NCBI GenBank assembly: GCA_900471515.1
Contig: UCFC01000035.1
Location: 1-64,000, forward strand
From: Hyphomicrobiales bacterium
GTDB taxonomy: Bacteria; Pseudomonadota; Alphaproteobacteria; Rhizobiales; Rhizobiaceae
DNA length: 64,000 nucleotides
Direction of reading: 5' to 3'
Shown: positions 1 to 8,219 of the stretch, in pieces
Layout: each line of letters begins with the position of its first letter
Numbering within the stretch: position 1 is the first letter of the stretch
Translations under genes and position numbers: made by a program
The notes under the pieces: model-generated
The model's input: the letters and a program-made list of their open reading frames with translations, nothing else
Told to the model about the DNA's origin: nothing
Databases searched by the model: none

Positions 1-16
1 GTTTGTCAGCGGTCTG

Positions 17-41
17 AGCCCGCCATCTCTGGCGGGCTTTT
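17..41 (+). terminator. Rho-independent terminator of a gene left of the window
   Basis: A 9-bp perfect stem (positions 17-25 with 30-38) closes a TCTC tetraloop and is followed by TTTT. The T-run lies on the plus strand, so it ends a rightward transcript that began outside the window. It does not serve aatA, which runs leftward. Confidence 0.7.
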
Positions 42-63
42 CCAATGAAGCCGATGTTGCCGG

Positions 64-1266
64 TTATTTGCAGGCGGCGCAGAAGCGCTGGATGCGGCGG
101 CACGCTTCTTCAAGCAGCTCTTCCGAGGTCGCATAGGAAATGCGGAAGTTCGGCCCGAGGCCGAAGGCCGAGCCGTGAACGACGGCAACACCTTCCGATT
201 CCAGGAGCTCGGTGACGAAATCCTCGTCGTTCTCGATGACCTTGCCCGACGGAGCCGTCTTGCCGATCAGGCCCTTGCACGACGGATAGACGTAGAAGGC
301 GCCTTCCGGAACCGGGCAGGAAATGCCCTTGGCCTGGTTCAGCATGGACACGACGAGATCGCGACGGCCTTCGAAGATCTTCTTGTTCCGGGGGATGAAG
401 TCCTGCGGACCGTTGAGCGCCTCGACAGCGGCCCACTGGGCAATCGAAGTCGTGCCCGAAGTCTGCTGGCCCTGGATCATGTCCATCGCCTTGATGAGCT
501 GGATCGGGCCGGCCGCATAGCCGATACGCCAGCCGGTCATGGCATAGGCCTTGGAGACGCCGTTCATCGTCAGCGTGCGGTCATAGAGCGCCGGCTCGAC
601 TTCGACCGGGGTGGCGAACTTGAAGTCGCCATAGGTCAGGTGCTCGTACATGTCGTCCGTCAGCACCCAGACATGCGGATGCCTGACGAGCACGTCGGTC
701 AGCGCCTTCAGCTCGTCATGCGTATAGGCAGCGCCCGACGGGTTGGACGGCGAGTTGAACATGAACCACTTGGTCTTCGGCGTGATCGCCTTTTCGAGAT
801 CGGCCGCCTGGAGCTTGAAGTTGTTCTCCTGCGTCGTCGCGACGAAGACAGGCGTGCCGCCGCAAAGAGCGACGATCTCGGGATAGGAAACCCAGTAAGG
901 CGTCGGGATGATTACCTCGTCGCCGGCATTCAGCGTCGCCATGAAGGCGTTGAAGAGAATGTGCTTGCCGCCGGTGCCGACGATCGTCTGTTCCCAGGTA
1001 TAGTCGAGATTGTTCTCGCGCTTGAACTTGGCGGCGATCGCCTTGCGCAGCTCCGGAATACCGGAGATCGGCGTGTACTTCGTTTCGCCGCGGCGGATCG
1101 CGTCGATTGCCGCTTCCTTGATATTGTCGGGCGTATCGAAATCCGGCTCGCCGGCGCCAAGGCCGATGACATCGCGTCCCTTGGCTTTCAGCTCGCGCGC
1201 TTTCTGAGCGACGGCGATGGTGGCTGAAGGCTTCACGCGGGAAAGGGCATCGGCAAGGAAGGCCAT
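64..1266 (-). CDS. aatA: Aspartate aminotransferase (class I PLP enzyme)
   Basis: This 400-residue protein is a fold-type I PLP aminotransferase that moves the amino group between aspartate and 2-oxoglutarate, in the cytosol. Visible landmarks are the N-terminal GLGAGEPDFDTP stretch, SNPSG near residues 174-178, and the PLP lysine in GVSKAYAMTGWRIGY (about K239). Length and motifs match the rhizobial AatA/AspC type Ib group, which may also use aromatic substrates or prephenate; substrate range cannot be read here. It stands alone, with a 385-bp gap upstream that holds a possible promoter and a small inverted repeat. Confidence 0.93.
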   Translation of the reverse strand: MAFLADALSRVKPSATIAVAQKARELKAKGRDVIGLGAGEPDFDTPDNIKEAAIDAIRRGETKYTPISGIPELRKAIAAKFKRENNLDYTWEQTIVGTGGKHILFNAFMATLNAGDEVIIPTPYWVSYPEIVALCGGTPVFVATTQENNFKLQAADLEKAITPKTKWFMFNSPSNPSGAAYTHDELKALTDVLVRHPHVWVLTDDMYEHLTYGDFKFATPVEVEPALYDRTLTMNGVSKAYAMTGWRIGYAAGPIQLIKAMDMIQGQQTSGTTSIAQWAAVEALNGPQDFIPRNKKIFEGRRDLVVSMLNQAKGISCPVPEGAFYVYPSCKGLIGKTAPSGKVIENDEDFVTELLESEGVAVVHGSAFGLGPNFRISYATSEELLEEACRRIQRFCAACK

Positions 1267-1651
1267 GATATCGGTCCTACAAGGTTGAAACGGGCAGAAG
1301 GCCGGGACCGGAGTTCTGCGCTAAGCTCTATGTCCAATGTGTGACATCATTTCAAGCGCAAAGGCGTGATGGCGGCGATGATTCTTATTGATCGATTGCC
1401 GCAGCCGCGCCCGGAATCTGGAGCCGGGCCTCTGCCCGGCGCAAAACGGCGCCGATCCGGCCTCACGCAAACTTGAATCACTTTCTGAAGTCGGCCCCGT
1501 TTTATTCCTTAAAATCAAGGTTATCGCCTGTTTACCATTTGCCACGAATAAGCCGCAACAAATGCCGTGGCGTGCCGCAATTCGGTCGTGAGAGCGCCGA
1601 GATCGAAACGGTATTCTTGCATCATCCGACATTGGTTATTGAGGGCATGCC
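1267..1651. other. 385-bp divergent intergenic region
   Basis: No credible gene is seen. On the minus strand CTTGAA followed 17 nt later by ACATAG is a weak aatA promoter candidate; the inverted repeat ATGTC-N8-GACAT (1330-1347) overlaps its spacer and could be an operator. A perfect GC hairpin, GCCGGGC-CTCT-GCCCGGC (1423-1440), has no T-run on either strand, so it is not a classical terminator. Confidence 0.4.
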
Positions 1652-1951
1652 ATGTTTCTGGAAGACGAGCGCGCGGCGGGGCGGCTGCGCACAAGCCGGG
1701 TTTCCCTGTCGCTGATGGTGGCGGTCATTGCGTTCGCATGCTGCGCCGTTGCAACCTTCGGCCTCTTTTCGGTCGCCGAAGCCGGGCCGGCCATGGCCTC
1801 CGGCTCTTTCCAGTCTTCCTATGCGGATCAGAAGATTACTGACGGCGTGACGGTGCTTTTTGCCGCCTTCGTCGCCGCAAACGGTCTCGCCATCTGGCTG
1901 CGCCGCGTCAAGGGCCTCGTCCTTCCGGGAGGCAAGCGCGATGGCCGTTAA
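1652..1951 (+). CDS. Small two-span membrane protein, unknown function
   Basis: A 99-residue protein not assigned to a family. Residues about 19-42 form a hydrophobic segment (LSLMVAVIAFACCAVATFGLF), and a second lies near 66-84 (VTVLFAAFVAANGLAIWL), with a short loop between and a basic C-terminus. The product is probably an inner-membrane protein. Its end overlaps the next gene's start by 11 bp, so the two are probably co-translated. Nothing in the sequence suggests an enzyme. Confidence 0.6.
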   Translation: MFLEDERAAGRLRTSRVSLSLMVAVIAFACCAVATFGLFSVAEAGPAMASGSFQSSYADQKITDGVTVLFAAFVAANGLAIWLRRVKGLVLPGGKRDGR

Positions 1952-2273
1952 GCCCCGGCGTGCCGGCAGGATCGAGGAAGCGGACGCTTTCGAGCCGCTG
2001 CCGACCTATATGGAGCTTGCAATGGCCGCGGCGGCGGCCCATGACGCGCCGCCTGCAGCGCCGAGGCCGCGTCTGCCCGGGCTTTCGATCGTCGAGAAAC
2101 TGGCCGCCGTCGCTATCGTGTGCCTCGCCTTCTACGGCATGGCGCTGATCGGCTGCGGACTCTTCCTGAAAGCCGAGGCGAAGCGCACGGGCTTGATCAC
2201 CCAGCGGACAATGAGCGCGCAGCTGCAATATGCCGATTTCGATATCCGCGTCCCTCCCCGCGTGATCGACTGA
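1941..2273 (+). CDS. Small single-span membrane protein, unknown function
   Basis: A 110-residue protein starting at the ATG of 1941, inside the end of the previous gene. The N-terminal half is Ala/Pro-rich and presumably cytosolic. One membrane segment (EKLAAVAIVCLAFYGMALIGCGLFL) lies near residues 52-76, followed by a short polar tail. No family recognised. The overlap with the upstream membrane gene suggests a two-protein unit. The reading frame stays open upstream to 1860, but the overlap and the MAVKPRR start favour 1941. Confidence 0.55.
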   Translation: MAVKPRRAGRIEEADAFEPLPTYMELAMAAAAAHDAPPAAPRPRLPGLSIVEKLAAVAIVCLAFYGMALIGCGLFLKAEAKRTGLITQRTMSAQLQYADFDIRVPPRVID

Positions 2274-2383
2274 CCGGCTCCCGTTCAACCCCGGAACACA
2301 AAACCGTTATGGACCGCCAATGGCGGTTGAAGCGCCTCATTGCCCGCGCCACCTTATCCTCGAATCGACGATGGGGGACTGTG

Positions 2384-3538
2384 ATGGACGCCGTTTCGAC
2401 TTTCCGTTTCACCGCGCTGTTCGCAGGCGCCGCTATTATTGCAGGTCCGGCCCTCGCCCAGACCGGCGATATCGTCAGGACGCAGGAAGTTTCGGTTCGC
2501 GTCGAAAAGCTCGCCGAAGGACTGGAGCATCCCTGGGCGGTCGAGGTCCTGCCTGACGGCGCCTATATCGTCACGGAACGGCCGGGGCGGCTGCGCATCG
2601 TCCGCGACGGCAAGGTTTCCGACCCGATCGAAGGCGTGCCGGAAGTCAGCGCCCGCGGCCAGGGCGGCCTGATGGATGTCGCCCTTTCCCCGGATTTCGC
2701 CACCAGCCGCAAGCTTTACCTGACCGCTGCAATCGCCAGCGACCGGGGCTCCGGCACCGAGGCTTTCAGCGCCACCCTCTCCCCGGATGAGAAGAGCCTC
2801 GACAACGTCACGCCCATCTTCACCATGCAGCGCTTTACCCGCGGCAACATCCAGTACGGATCGCGCATCGCGATCGCCCCCGACGGTTCGCTGTTCATCA
2901 GCGTCGGCGATCGCGGCAATCGCGACCGCTCGCAGGACTGGAAAGACGACGCCGGCTCCATCGTCCACGTCAACGGCGACGGCAGCATACCCGCCGACAA
3001 TCCCTTCAGGGACAGCAGCAAGGCCCTGCCGGAAATCTGGTCCAAGGGCCATCGCAACCCGCAGGGCATCACCTTCGACAGCGCCGACGGCAAGCTCTAC
3101 ACGGTCGAGCACGGCGCAAAGGGTGGTGACGAGATCAACAATCCCGAGGCCGGCAAGAATTACGGCTGGCCCGTCATCACCTACGGCCGCGACTATTCCG
3201 GCGCCAAGATCGGCGAGGGAACGGCCAAGGAGGGACTGGAACAGCCCCTGCACTATTGGGATCCGTCGATCGCGCCCGGCGCTCTCGTCGTCTATCGCGG
3301 CAAGATGTTTCCGGAATGGGACGGCAATTTCATCGTCGCCGCGCTGAAGTTCCAGCTGCTGTCCCGCATGCAGCGGGATTCAAGCGGGGCCTTCACCGCC
3401 GAGGAGCGCATGTTCGAAGGCGATTACGGCCGCATCCGCGATGTGATCGTCGCCCCCGATGGCGCGTTGCTGATGGTGACCGACGAGAATGACGGCGAAT
3501 TGCATCGGGTCTCCCGCGCCGCCGATCGGGCCGGCTAG
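2384..3538 (+). CDS. Periplasmic PQQ-type sugar dehydrogenase (GSDH/YliI family)
   Basis: A 384-residue secreted protein. The start at 2384 gives a clean signal peptide (MDAVSTFRFTALFAGAAIIAGPALAQ). The mature part is a six-bladed beta-propeller of the glucose/sorbosone dehydrogenase family, like E. coli YliI (aldose dehydrogenase). Motifs include LEHPWAVEVLPDG, GGLMDVALSPDF, HRNPQGITFD and GGDEINNPEAGKNYGWP, the family PQQ and calcium region. It probably oxidises an aldose in the periplasm using PQQ; the substrate is unknown and PQQ synthesis genes are not in the window. The stop overlaps the convergent gene's stop by 4 bp (CTAG). Confidence 0.85.
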   Translation: MDAVSTFRFTALFAGAAIIAGPALAQTGDIVRTQEVSVRVEKLAEGLEHPWAVEVLPDGAYIVTERPGRLRIVRDGKVSDPIEGVPEVSARGQGGLMDVALSPDFATSRKLYLTAAIASDRGSGTEAFSATLSPDEKSLDNVTPIFTMQRFTRGNIQYGSRIAIAPDGSLFISVGDRGNRDRSQDWKDDAGSIVHVNGDGSIPADNPFRDSSKALPEIWSKGHRNPQGITFDSADGKLYTVEHGAKGGDEINNPEAGKNYGWPVITYGRDYSGAKIGEGTAKEGLEQPLHYWDPSIAPGALVVYRGKMFPEWDGNFIVAALKFQLLSRMQRDSSGAFTAEERMFEGDYGRIRDVIVAPDGALLMVTDENDGELHRVSRAADRAG

Positions 3539-3951
3539 AGCCTTTCCTTGCGGATCACGAATTTCAGCCCCGACCATATGTCGTCGATGGCACAGACCTT
3601 CACGTCGACGAGGCCGGTCGGCAAGAGGATTTCGCGCAACGCATCCTCCGTGAGGCTGCTGGTTACCTTCGAACTCTTCTTCGGCCAGGATATCCAGACC
3701 ATGCCGCCCGGCCTGACGGCTTGAAACAGCCGGCCCGCCATCGCCTCGAGCGCCGCACGCTGCGTTTCGAAAACGTGGATGTAGTCGAAGTCTCGCTGAG
3801 GAACTGCCGGCAAGGCACGCGCGACCGAAACGAAACCCGCAAACCCGCCGATCTCCCCCAGCCCATCGGGAACATTGACGAGCAGGGCAGCCTGCCCCGG
3901 CTTGAGCCCGAGCTTCCGTGCAAGCGGCGTTCCGGAATGGCCCGCCGTCAT
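3535..3951 (-). CDS. DUF3052-like small protein
   Basis: A 138-residue cytosolic protein with the start taken at MTAGHSGTPLARKLGLKPG, which overlaps the upstream gene's stop as ATGA. It resembles DUF3052 proteins: an N-terminal KLGLKPG..A.L.N.P motif, a YIHVFE segment, and a C-terminal GGMVWISWPKKSSK segment that recalls the end of a methyltransferase-like fold but lacks a SAM motif. Biochemical role unknown. It is probably translated together with the DUF1176-like gene upstream. Confidence 0.7.
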   Translation of the reverse strand: MTAGHSGTPLARKLGLKPGQAALLVNVPDGLGEIGGFAGFVSVARALPAVPQRDFDYIHVFETQRAALEAMAGRLFQAVRPGGMVWISWPKKSSKVTSSLTEDALREILLPTGLVDVKVCAIDDIWSGLKFVIRKERL

Positions 3952-4511
3952 TGACGCTTCCATGCGAGCGGCCATGTTGCCGGGCCGCCGTCGGCTTTGG
4001 CGTCGCATTCTTCCTTGATGCGCACTTCCTCGAGCACGAGCAGATCCGCACTGCCGGGCTCGGCAATATGCCAGGCATAGTAACTGCCGCAATCGCCCAT
4101 GCCGCGCCCCTTCACGAAGGAGGTAAAGAGCCGCTGCGTCGCGTCATAACGGATATTGAAGGCCGTATCGCCGGTCGTCTCCGAAAACTTCAAGGGAAAG
4201 ACCGTTCGGGAAATCCGGTCGCCGCGACCGCCATAGATCGCAAAGGGCATGTTGTAGGCGCCGGTCTCGCCGCAAGGCACGACGATCAATCTCATCCCGG
4301 TCTCGTCGGCCACTTCGAAAGCGTCGCCATAGGCCAGTCGCCGCTCTTCGATGTGGCAGCCGCCATTCTCGGGCTCGAGATCCGCCCGCACGACCTCGGG
4401 CAGATCGGCAAAGCGTGTAATCGGCCGGACGGTTGGGGAAGCCTCGGCCGATCCGCACCCGAGCCCTGTCAATACCGCAGCCGCCCCGGCCGCAATCAAT
4501 CGTTCTCTCAT
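3948..4511 (-). CDS. Exported DUF1176-like protein
   Basis: About 187 residues with an N-terminal signal sequence (MRERLIAAGAAAVLTGLGCGSAEA). A cysteine follows the hydrophobic core, but GLGC is a poor lipobox, so lipidation is doubtful. The C-terminal part (MGDCGSYYAWHIAEPGSADLLVLEEVRIKEEC...WPLAW) matches the Cys-containing end of DUF1176 proteins, and the paired cysteines may form a disulfide in the periplasm. An upstream in-frame ATG at 4529 is possible. Function unknown. Confidence 0.6.
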   Translation of the reverse strand: MRERLIAAGAAAVLTGLGCGSAEASPTVRPITRFADLPEVVRADLEPENGGCHIEERRLAYGDAFEVADETGMRLIVVPCGETGAYNMPFAIYGGRGDRISRTVFPLKFSETTGDTAFNIRYDATQRLFTSFVKGRGMGDCGSYYAWHIAEPGSADLLVLEEVRIKEECDAKADGGPATWPLAWKRQ

Positions 4512-4618
4512 CCACATGCTCCGAACCATTTGCGAAAACCTCGTCCTTGCCGAAAAGAAATGCAACTGCTAACCCGCTCAGCATAACTCCCAGGTGCTTT
4601 CCTGACATCGAGGCGGAA

Positions 4619-5509
4619 ATGACGCGCATCCAGGCGAACCTTCTTCTGTTGCTTGCTGCCGCCATCTGGGGCGGCGGCTTCGTCGCCCAGTCGACGGCGA
4701 TGAAGGCGATCGGCCCCTTCTGGTTCATCGGCCTGCGCTTCGCCATCGCCGCGCTCGCCACCCTGCCCTTTACCCTCCTCGAAGCCCGCAAGGCGAAAAT
4801 CGCCACCAGCCGCCGGCATCTCGGCCTCTACCTGCTGATCGGCCTTGCGCTGTTCGGCGGCGCATCGACACAGCAGCTCGGCCTGCAGACGACGACTGTC
4901 ACCAATTCCAGCTTCATCACCGGCCTTTACGTGATCTTCGTCCCGCTGATTGCCGTCTTTTTCCTGCGCCGCTCGCCGCACTGGATCATCTGGCCGGGCG
5001 CCATCATGGCGGTGTCCGGCATTTACATGCTGTCGGGCGGCCAGCTTTCGGCCCTGACGATCGGCGACCTGCTGACGGTCGTCTGCGCCGTCTTCTGGTC
5101 CGTCCAGATCACGCTCGCCGGAACGACGGTCGGCGAAACCGGCCGGCCGCTTGCCCTTTCCACCGCCCAGTTTGCGCTTACGGCGGTCTGCGGGCTCCTC
5201 GTTGCCGCCGTTGTCGAACCGATCAGCCTGGAGGATATCCGCGCGGCGGCACCCCAAATCCTTTATGTCGGCATCTTCTCCTCGGGCGTCGCCTTCGTGC
5301 TGCAGGTCGTCGCCCAGCGCTACACCACCCCGTCGCAGGCGGCGATCTTCCTCTCCGCCGAAGCGCTGTTCGGCGCAACACTCGCCGCGCTTCTTCTGGG
5401 AGAGAGCATGTCGCCTCTCGGCTATGCCGGTTGCGCGCTTATGTTTATCGCTATGCTTGTAGTCGAGCTCGTGCCTGAAATGACCCGCCGCCGCTCACAA
5501 ATGGCCTGA
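4619..5509 (+). CDS. DMT-superfamily transporter (EamA family)
   Basis: A 296-residue protein with ten predicted membrane segments in two EamA repeats. The first begins ANLLLLLAAAIWGGGFVAQSTAMKAIGPFWFIGLRF, the typical EamA signature; the second ends in the cytosolic VELVPEMTRRRSQMA. Such proteins export amino acids, purines or other metabolites across the inner membrane, but substrate cannot be told from sequence. It stands alone, with the long cspA leader region following. Confidence 0.85.
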   Translation: MTRIQANLLLLLAAAIWGGGFVAQSTAMKAIGPFWFIGLRFAIAALATLPFTLLEARKAKIATSRRHLGLYLLIGLALFGGASTQQLGLQTTTVTNSSFITGLYVIFVPLIAVFFLRRSPHWIIWPGAIMAVSGIYMLSGGQLSALTIGDLLTVVCAVFWSVQITLAGTTVGETGRPLALSTAQFALTAVCGLLVAAVVEPISLEDIRAAAPQILYVGIFSSGVAFVLQVVAQRYTTPSQAAIFLSAEALFGATLAALLLGESMSPLGYAGCALMFIAMLVVELVPEMTRRRSQMA

Positions 5510-5997
5510 ACACGCGTCCATTTGTGGGGTATTCAGCCTTATCTGAAATTTTTTTTGGGGCTCGGCAAGACGCGCTATCGTTGCATTTTTGGTAAAATCT
5601 GCCCGGAACTTATATTGCAGACGATATAAAACGTTAATCATTTGCTCCCGACGAAGGATTTTTTGCGTTTTTGCGAAAACGGGCCATATTTGCGAGTGTG
5701 TTCTTAGCAACACGTTAAAAAACTTTTGCTTGCCAAAATCCGTCAAACGCAGCACTCTTCGCGCGTTCGGGCATTTTGCGAGCATGGGAAGTCCTTAAGA
5801 ATTTGCGAGCCGGAAACGCTAATATTCCGGTCAGCCGGTTCCAAAAATCAGCAGGCGTTAAGTCCTGTCTGGAGCCGGCGGAGGTAGAGGGGACCTTTTT
5901 CTCACATTTCAAGATCTGCCTGCCAGCGTCTTCGCAAGAAGACAATAGCGTAATGCTGCCCGTGTGGATGGCGGGCGGAGACAAAAGGACCTGAGGC
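5510..5997 (+). promoter_or_regulatory. cspA upstream region with structured mRNA leader
   Basis: This 488-bp gap is much more AT-rich than its surroundings. Just ahead of cspA it carries a 6-bp hairpin with a GCAA tetraloop (GTCTTC-GCAA-GAAGAC, 5928-5943) and a second hairpin GCCCG/CGGGC (5958-5976), 20 nt before the start codon. Long structured leaders are known to control cspA translation and mRNA stability by temperature in other bacteria; that role here is inferred. No convincing -35/-10 pair was identified. Confidence 0.5.
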
Positions 5998-6213
5998 ATG
6001 GCCGAGACTGGCACTGTAAAATTCTTCAATACCGACAAGGGCTTCGGCTTTATCAAGCCGGATAAGGGTGGCGCCGATATCTTCGTTCACATTTCCGCCG
6101 TTCAGGCTTCCGGCCTGGCCGGTCTGACGGAAAACCAGAAAGTAAGCTTCGACACGGAGCCGGATCGCCGCGGCAAAGGCCCGAAGGCCGTCAATCTGCA
6201 GATTTCAGGCTGA
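5998..6213 (+). CDS. cspA: Cold shock protein CspA
   Basis: A 71-residue single cold-shock (OB-fold) domain. It binds single-stranded RNA and DNA and acts as an RNA chaperone. RNP1 is KGFGFI (about residues 14-19) and RNP2 is DIFVHIS (about 27-33); TGTVKFFN at the N-terminus is typical. Rhizobia carry several Csp paralogs, so which one this is cannot be told. A leader with two hairpins precedes it and a strong terminator follows. Confidence 0.93.
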   Translation: MAETGTVKFFNTDKGFGFIKPDKGGADIFVHISAVQASGLAGLTENQKVSFDTEPDRRGKGPKAVNLQISG

Positions 6214-6245
6214 AGACTCGCGTAGGCGTGGAATTCGAGTTGAAG

Positions 6246-6267
6246 CCCGGCAGCCATGCCGGGTTTT
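6246..6267 (+). terminator. cspA terminator
   Basis: A perfect 7-bp stem CCCGGCA/TGCCGGG (6246-6252 with 6257-6263) with a four-base loop is followed by TTTT. It lies 33 nt after the cspA stop. Confidence 0.85.
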
Positions 6268-6355
6268 GTCGTTCAGTCTTCATTCAGCATGACGCCACTA
6301 GCTTCCAAACCATGAAAGGGACCGCTCCCGGTTCCCGGTACTGGGATTTTACGCG

Positions 6356-6796
6356 ATGAACAGGCTTGCAAAGACTATCCTTCTGACGGCAACCGCCGCT
6401 GCCCTCACTCTCTCGGCCATCGGCGAAGCGTCCGCACGTGACCGCCACTGGCGCCACGGCCACGACCACGGCAACGACGCGCTGGTCGGCGGTGCAGTCG
6501 GCCTTGCCACCGGCCTGATCGTCGGCTCTGCCATCGCCAATGCCAATAACGGCCCTGTCTACGAAGAGCGCCGCTACATCGACCCGCCGGTTTATGAGCC
6601 CGAATACGCTCCCCCGCCGGTCTATCGTGCGCGCCCGGTCTATTCCGAGCCTGTCTATGGCCGCCCGGTCGGCGCCATGGAGCCCTGGAGCCCGCAATGG
6701 CACCGTTATTGCTCCTACCGCTATCGCACCTTCGATCCGCGGAGCGGCACCTATGTCGGCAATGACGGCCGCGAGCACTTCTGCGTCGCGAGCTGA
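6356..6796 (+). CDS. BA14K family exported protein
   Basis: A 146-residue protein with a signal peptide (MNRLAKTILLTATAAALTLSAIGEASA), a His-rich stretch after cleavage (RDRHWRHGHDHG), a glycine-rich hydrophobic segment (ALVGGAVGLATGLIVGSAI), a Pro/Tyr-rich linker, and the C-terminal BA14K signature HRYCSYRYRTFDPRSGTYVGNDGREHFC with two cysteines. BA14K proteins are Rhizobiales envelope proteins first described as Brucella immunoreactive antigens with lectin-like activity; the role here is unknown. Confidence 0.85.
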   Translation: MNRLAKTILLTATAAALTLSAIGEASARDRHWRHGHDHGNDALVGGAVGLATGLIVGSAIANANNGPVYEERRYIDPPVYEPEYAPPPVYRARPVYSEPVYGRPVGAMEPWSPQWHRYCSYRYRTFDPRSGTYVGNDGREHFCVAS

Positions 6797-6822
6797 CAGT
6801 CTCATAAATTGCTGAAGCACCA

Positions 6823-6848
6823 AGCGCCGCCCTCGAGCGGCGCTTTTT
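6823..6848 (+). terminator. Terminator after the BA14K gene
   Basis: An 8-bp stem AGCGCCGC/GCGGCGCT (6823-6830 with 6837-6844) is followed by a T-run. It lies 26 nt after the BA14K stop and just before the end of the convergent SDR gene. Confidence 0.85.
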
Positions 6849-6867
6849 CATGTGCGGCGGCCGGGTC

Positions 6868-7740
6868 TCAGCCGGCCTTCTTCTCCCAGGGCATGGGACC
6901 GGCTCTGCCGCCCTCCTCGAAATCGGTCGACTGGCTGACGACGCGCCACGTGCGGTCGGCCTCGATTCGCGCCGCATCCGCCTTTTCCACCGCGGCAACC
7001 GCATCGCTGCCGAGCAGCAGTCGCAGCGGCGGCACGTCGAGCGAAGCAATGTGGAGCACCACGGCGGCGGCCCTGGCGGGATCGCCGGGCTGACGCCCAT
7101 TGTAGCTGCGCTGGTACTGCGCCATGGCGCCGACCGTTTCGGCATATTCCGGGCGGCCTTCATAGATTGTCGTCGAGGAACCGGCGAAATCGGTGCGGAA
7201 GCCGCCGGGCTCGATGACGCTCACCTTGATGCCGAGCGGCCCGACCTCCTTGGCGAGCACTTCGGAAAAGCCCTCGACGCCCCATTTCGCCGCCGCATAG
7301 GGCGCGCGGCCGACAGGCCCGATCCTGCCGCCGACGGAGGAGAACTGGATGATGTGGCCTGCCCCCTGCCCGCGCATGACCGGGATCGCCGCCTTGGTCA
7401 TGATGATCGTGCCGAAAAGATTGGTTTCGATCTGCGCCCGGAATTCCGCAAGGCTCGTATCCTCGATCGGGCCGACGTTGCCGTAGCCGGCATTGTTGAC
7501 CAGCACGTCGAGCCGGCCGAACCTGGCGACTGCGGCCTTGACTGCCGCTCCCGCCGCAGCCTCGTCCGTCACGTCGAGCGGCAGCGCCAGAACCTGCGAT
7601 CCGAACCTCTCGACAAGATCGGCAAGCTGGCCGGGATCGCGCGCCGTCGCAACCAGCTTGTCGCCGGCTTCGAGCACGGCATTGGCGAGCGCCCGCCCGA
7701 GGCCGCGCGAACTTCCTGTAATCAACCAAACCTTCGACAT
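6868..7740 (-). CDS. Short-chain dehydrogenase/reductase
   Basis: A 290-residue classical SDR with start taken at MSKVWLITGSSRGLG. Features: glycine motif TGSSRGLG for NAD(P) binding, the NNAGYG structural motif, the catalytic Ser in FSSVGGRIG, and YAAAKW with Tyr and Lys of the active site. It is presumably a cytosolic oxidoreductase; substrate unknown. It is divergent from an HxlR regulator gene about 100 bp away, an arrangement often seen when the regulator controls the oxidoreductase in response to a reactive small molecule. Confidence 0.9.
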   Translation of the reverse strand: MSKVWLITGSSRGLGRALANAVLEAGDKLVATARDPGQLADLVERFGSQVLALPLDVTDEAAAGAAVKAAVARFGRLDVLVNNAGYGNVGPIEDTSLAEFRAQIETNLFGTIIMTKAAIPVMRGQGAGHIIQFSSVGGRIGPVGRAPYAAAKWGVEGFSEVLAKEVGPLGIKVSVIEPGGFRTDFAGSSTTIYEGRPEYAETVGAMAQYQRSYNGRQPGDPARAAAVVLHIASLDVPPLRLLLGSDAVAAVEKADAARIEADRTWRVVSQSTDFEEGGRAGPMPWEKKAG

Positions 7741-7838
7741 GGGAAACCTCCTTTTCGGTTCCCGATCCATTTAGGATCTATTGTTTCCTTTAGAAAGAAG
7801 GTACCTTGGAGATCTATACGCACCTGAAAGTAACTGTA
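7741..7838. promoter_or_regulatory. SDR/hxlR divergent control region with palindrome
   Basis: The short region between the SDR start and the HxlR ATG holds a perfect 10-bp palindrome AAGGTACCTT (7798-7807). HxlR-type regulators bind dyad sites between themselves and the divergent target gene, so this is a reasonable operator candidate. It also overlaps an AGAAGG ribosome binding site for a possible TTG start at 7806. Confidence 0.4.
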
Positions 7839-8219
7839 ATGAGCAACGACATATTCGATTTTTGCCGCAACCTGAACGACGAGCAGGATGCCCGCGCCCG
7901 CCAGATGCTGGAGCGCGCTGCCGCAAAATGGCCGTTGCGGATCCTGCACGTGCTTTCGGAAGCGAACGGGCCGCTGCGCTTTTCAAGAGTGCTGGAGCGG
8001 GTGGAAGATATCAGCCAGAAGGTGCTGACCCAGACCTTGCGCACGCTTGAAAACGACGGCCTCGTCATCCGCACGCTCTATCCGCAGGTGCCGCCGCGCG
8101 TCGAATACGAGTTGACGCCGCTCGGCCACGAACTGCTGACGCAGGTCGTCTCGCTCTGGCGCTGGATCGTCGTCCATCTCGAAGAATTCGACGCCGCCAA
8201 ACCGGCGACCAGGGCCTAA
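7839..8219 (+). CDS. HxlR family transcriptional regulator
   Basis: A 126-residue winged-helix regulator. The core reads LERAAAKWPLRILHVLSEANGPLRFSRVLERVEDISQKVLTQTLRTLENDGLVIR followed by the wing VPPRVEYELTPLGHELL, the standard HxlR order. One cysteine (C9) sits just before the domain, as in family members that sense aldehydes or thiol stress. The ATG at 7839 has no good ribosome site; an in-frame TTG at 7806 has AGAAGG upstream and would add 11 residues. The stop codon overlaps that of the convergent histidine kinase gene. Confidence 0.88.
   Translation: MSNDIFDFCRNLNDEQDARARQMLERAAAKWPLRILHVLSEANGPLRFSRVLERVEDISQKVLTQTLRTLENDGLVIRTLYPQVPPRVEYELTPLGHELLTQVVSLWRWIVVHLEEFDAAKPATRA

Noticed and set aside
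175..1227. Long plus-strand open frame opposite aatA
   Set aside because: It is the antisense shadow of a well-conserved aminotransferase, Arg/Asp-rich, with no domain.
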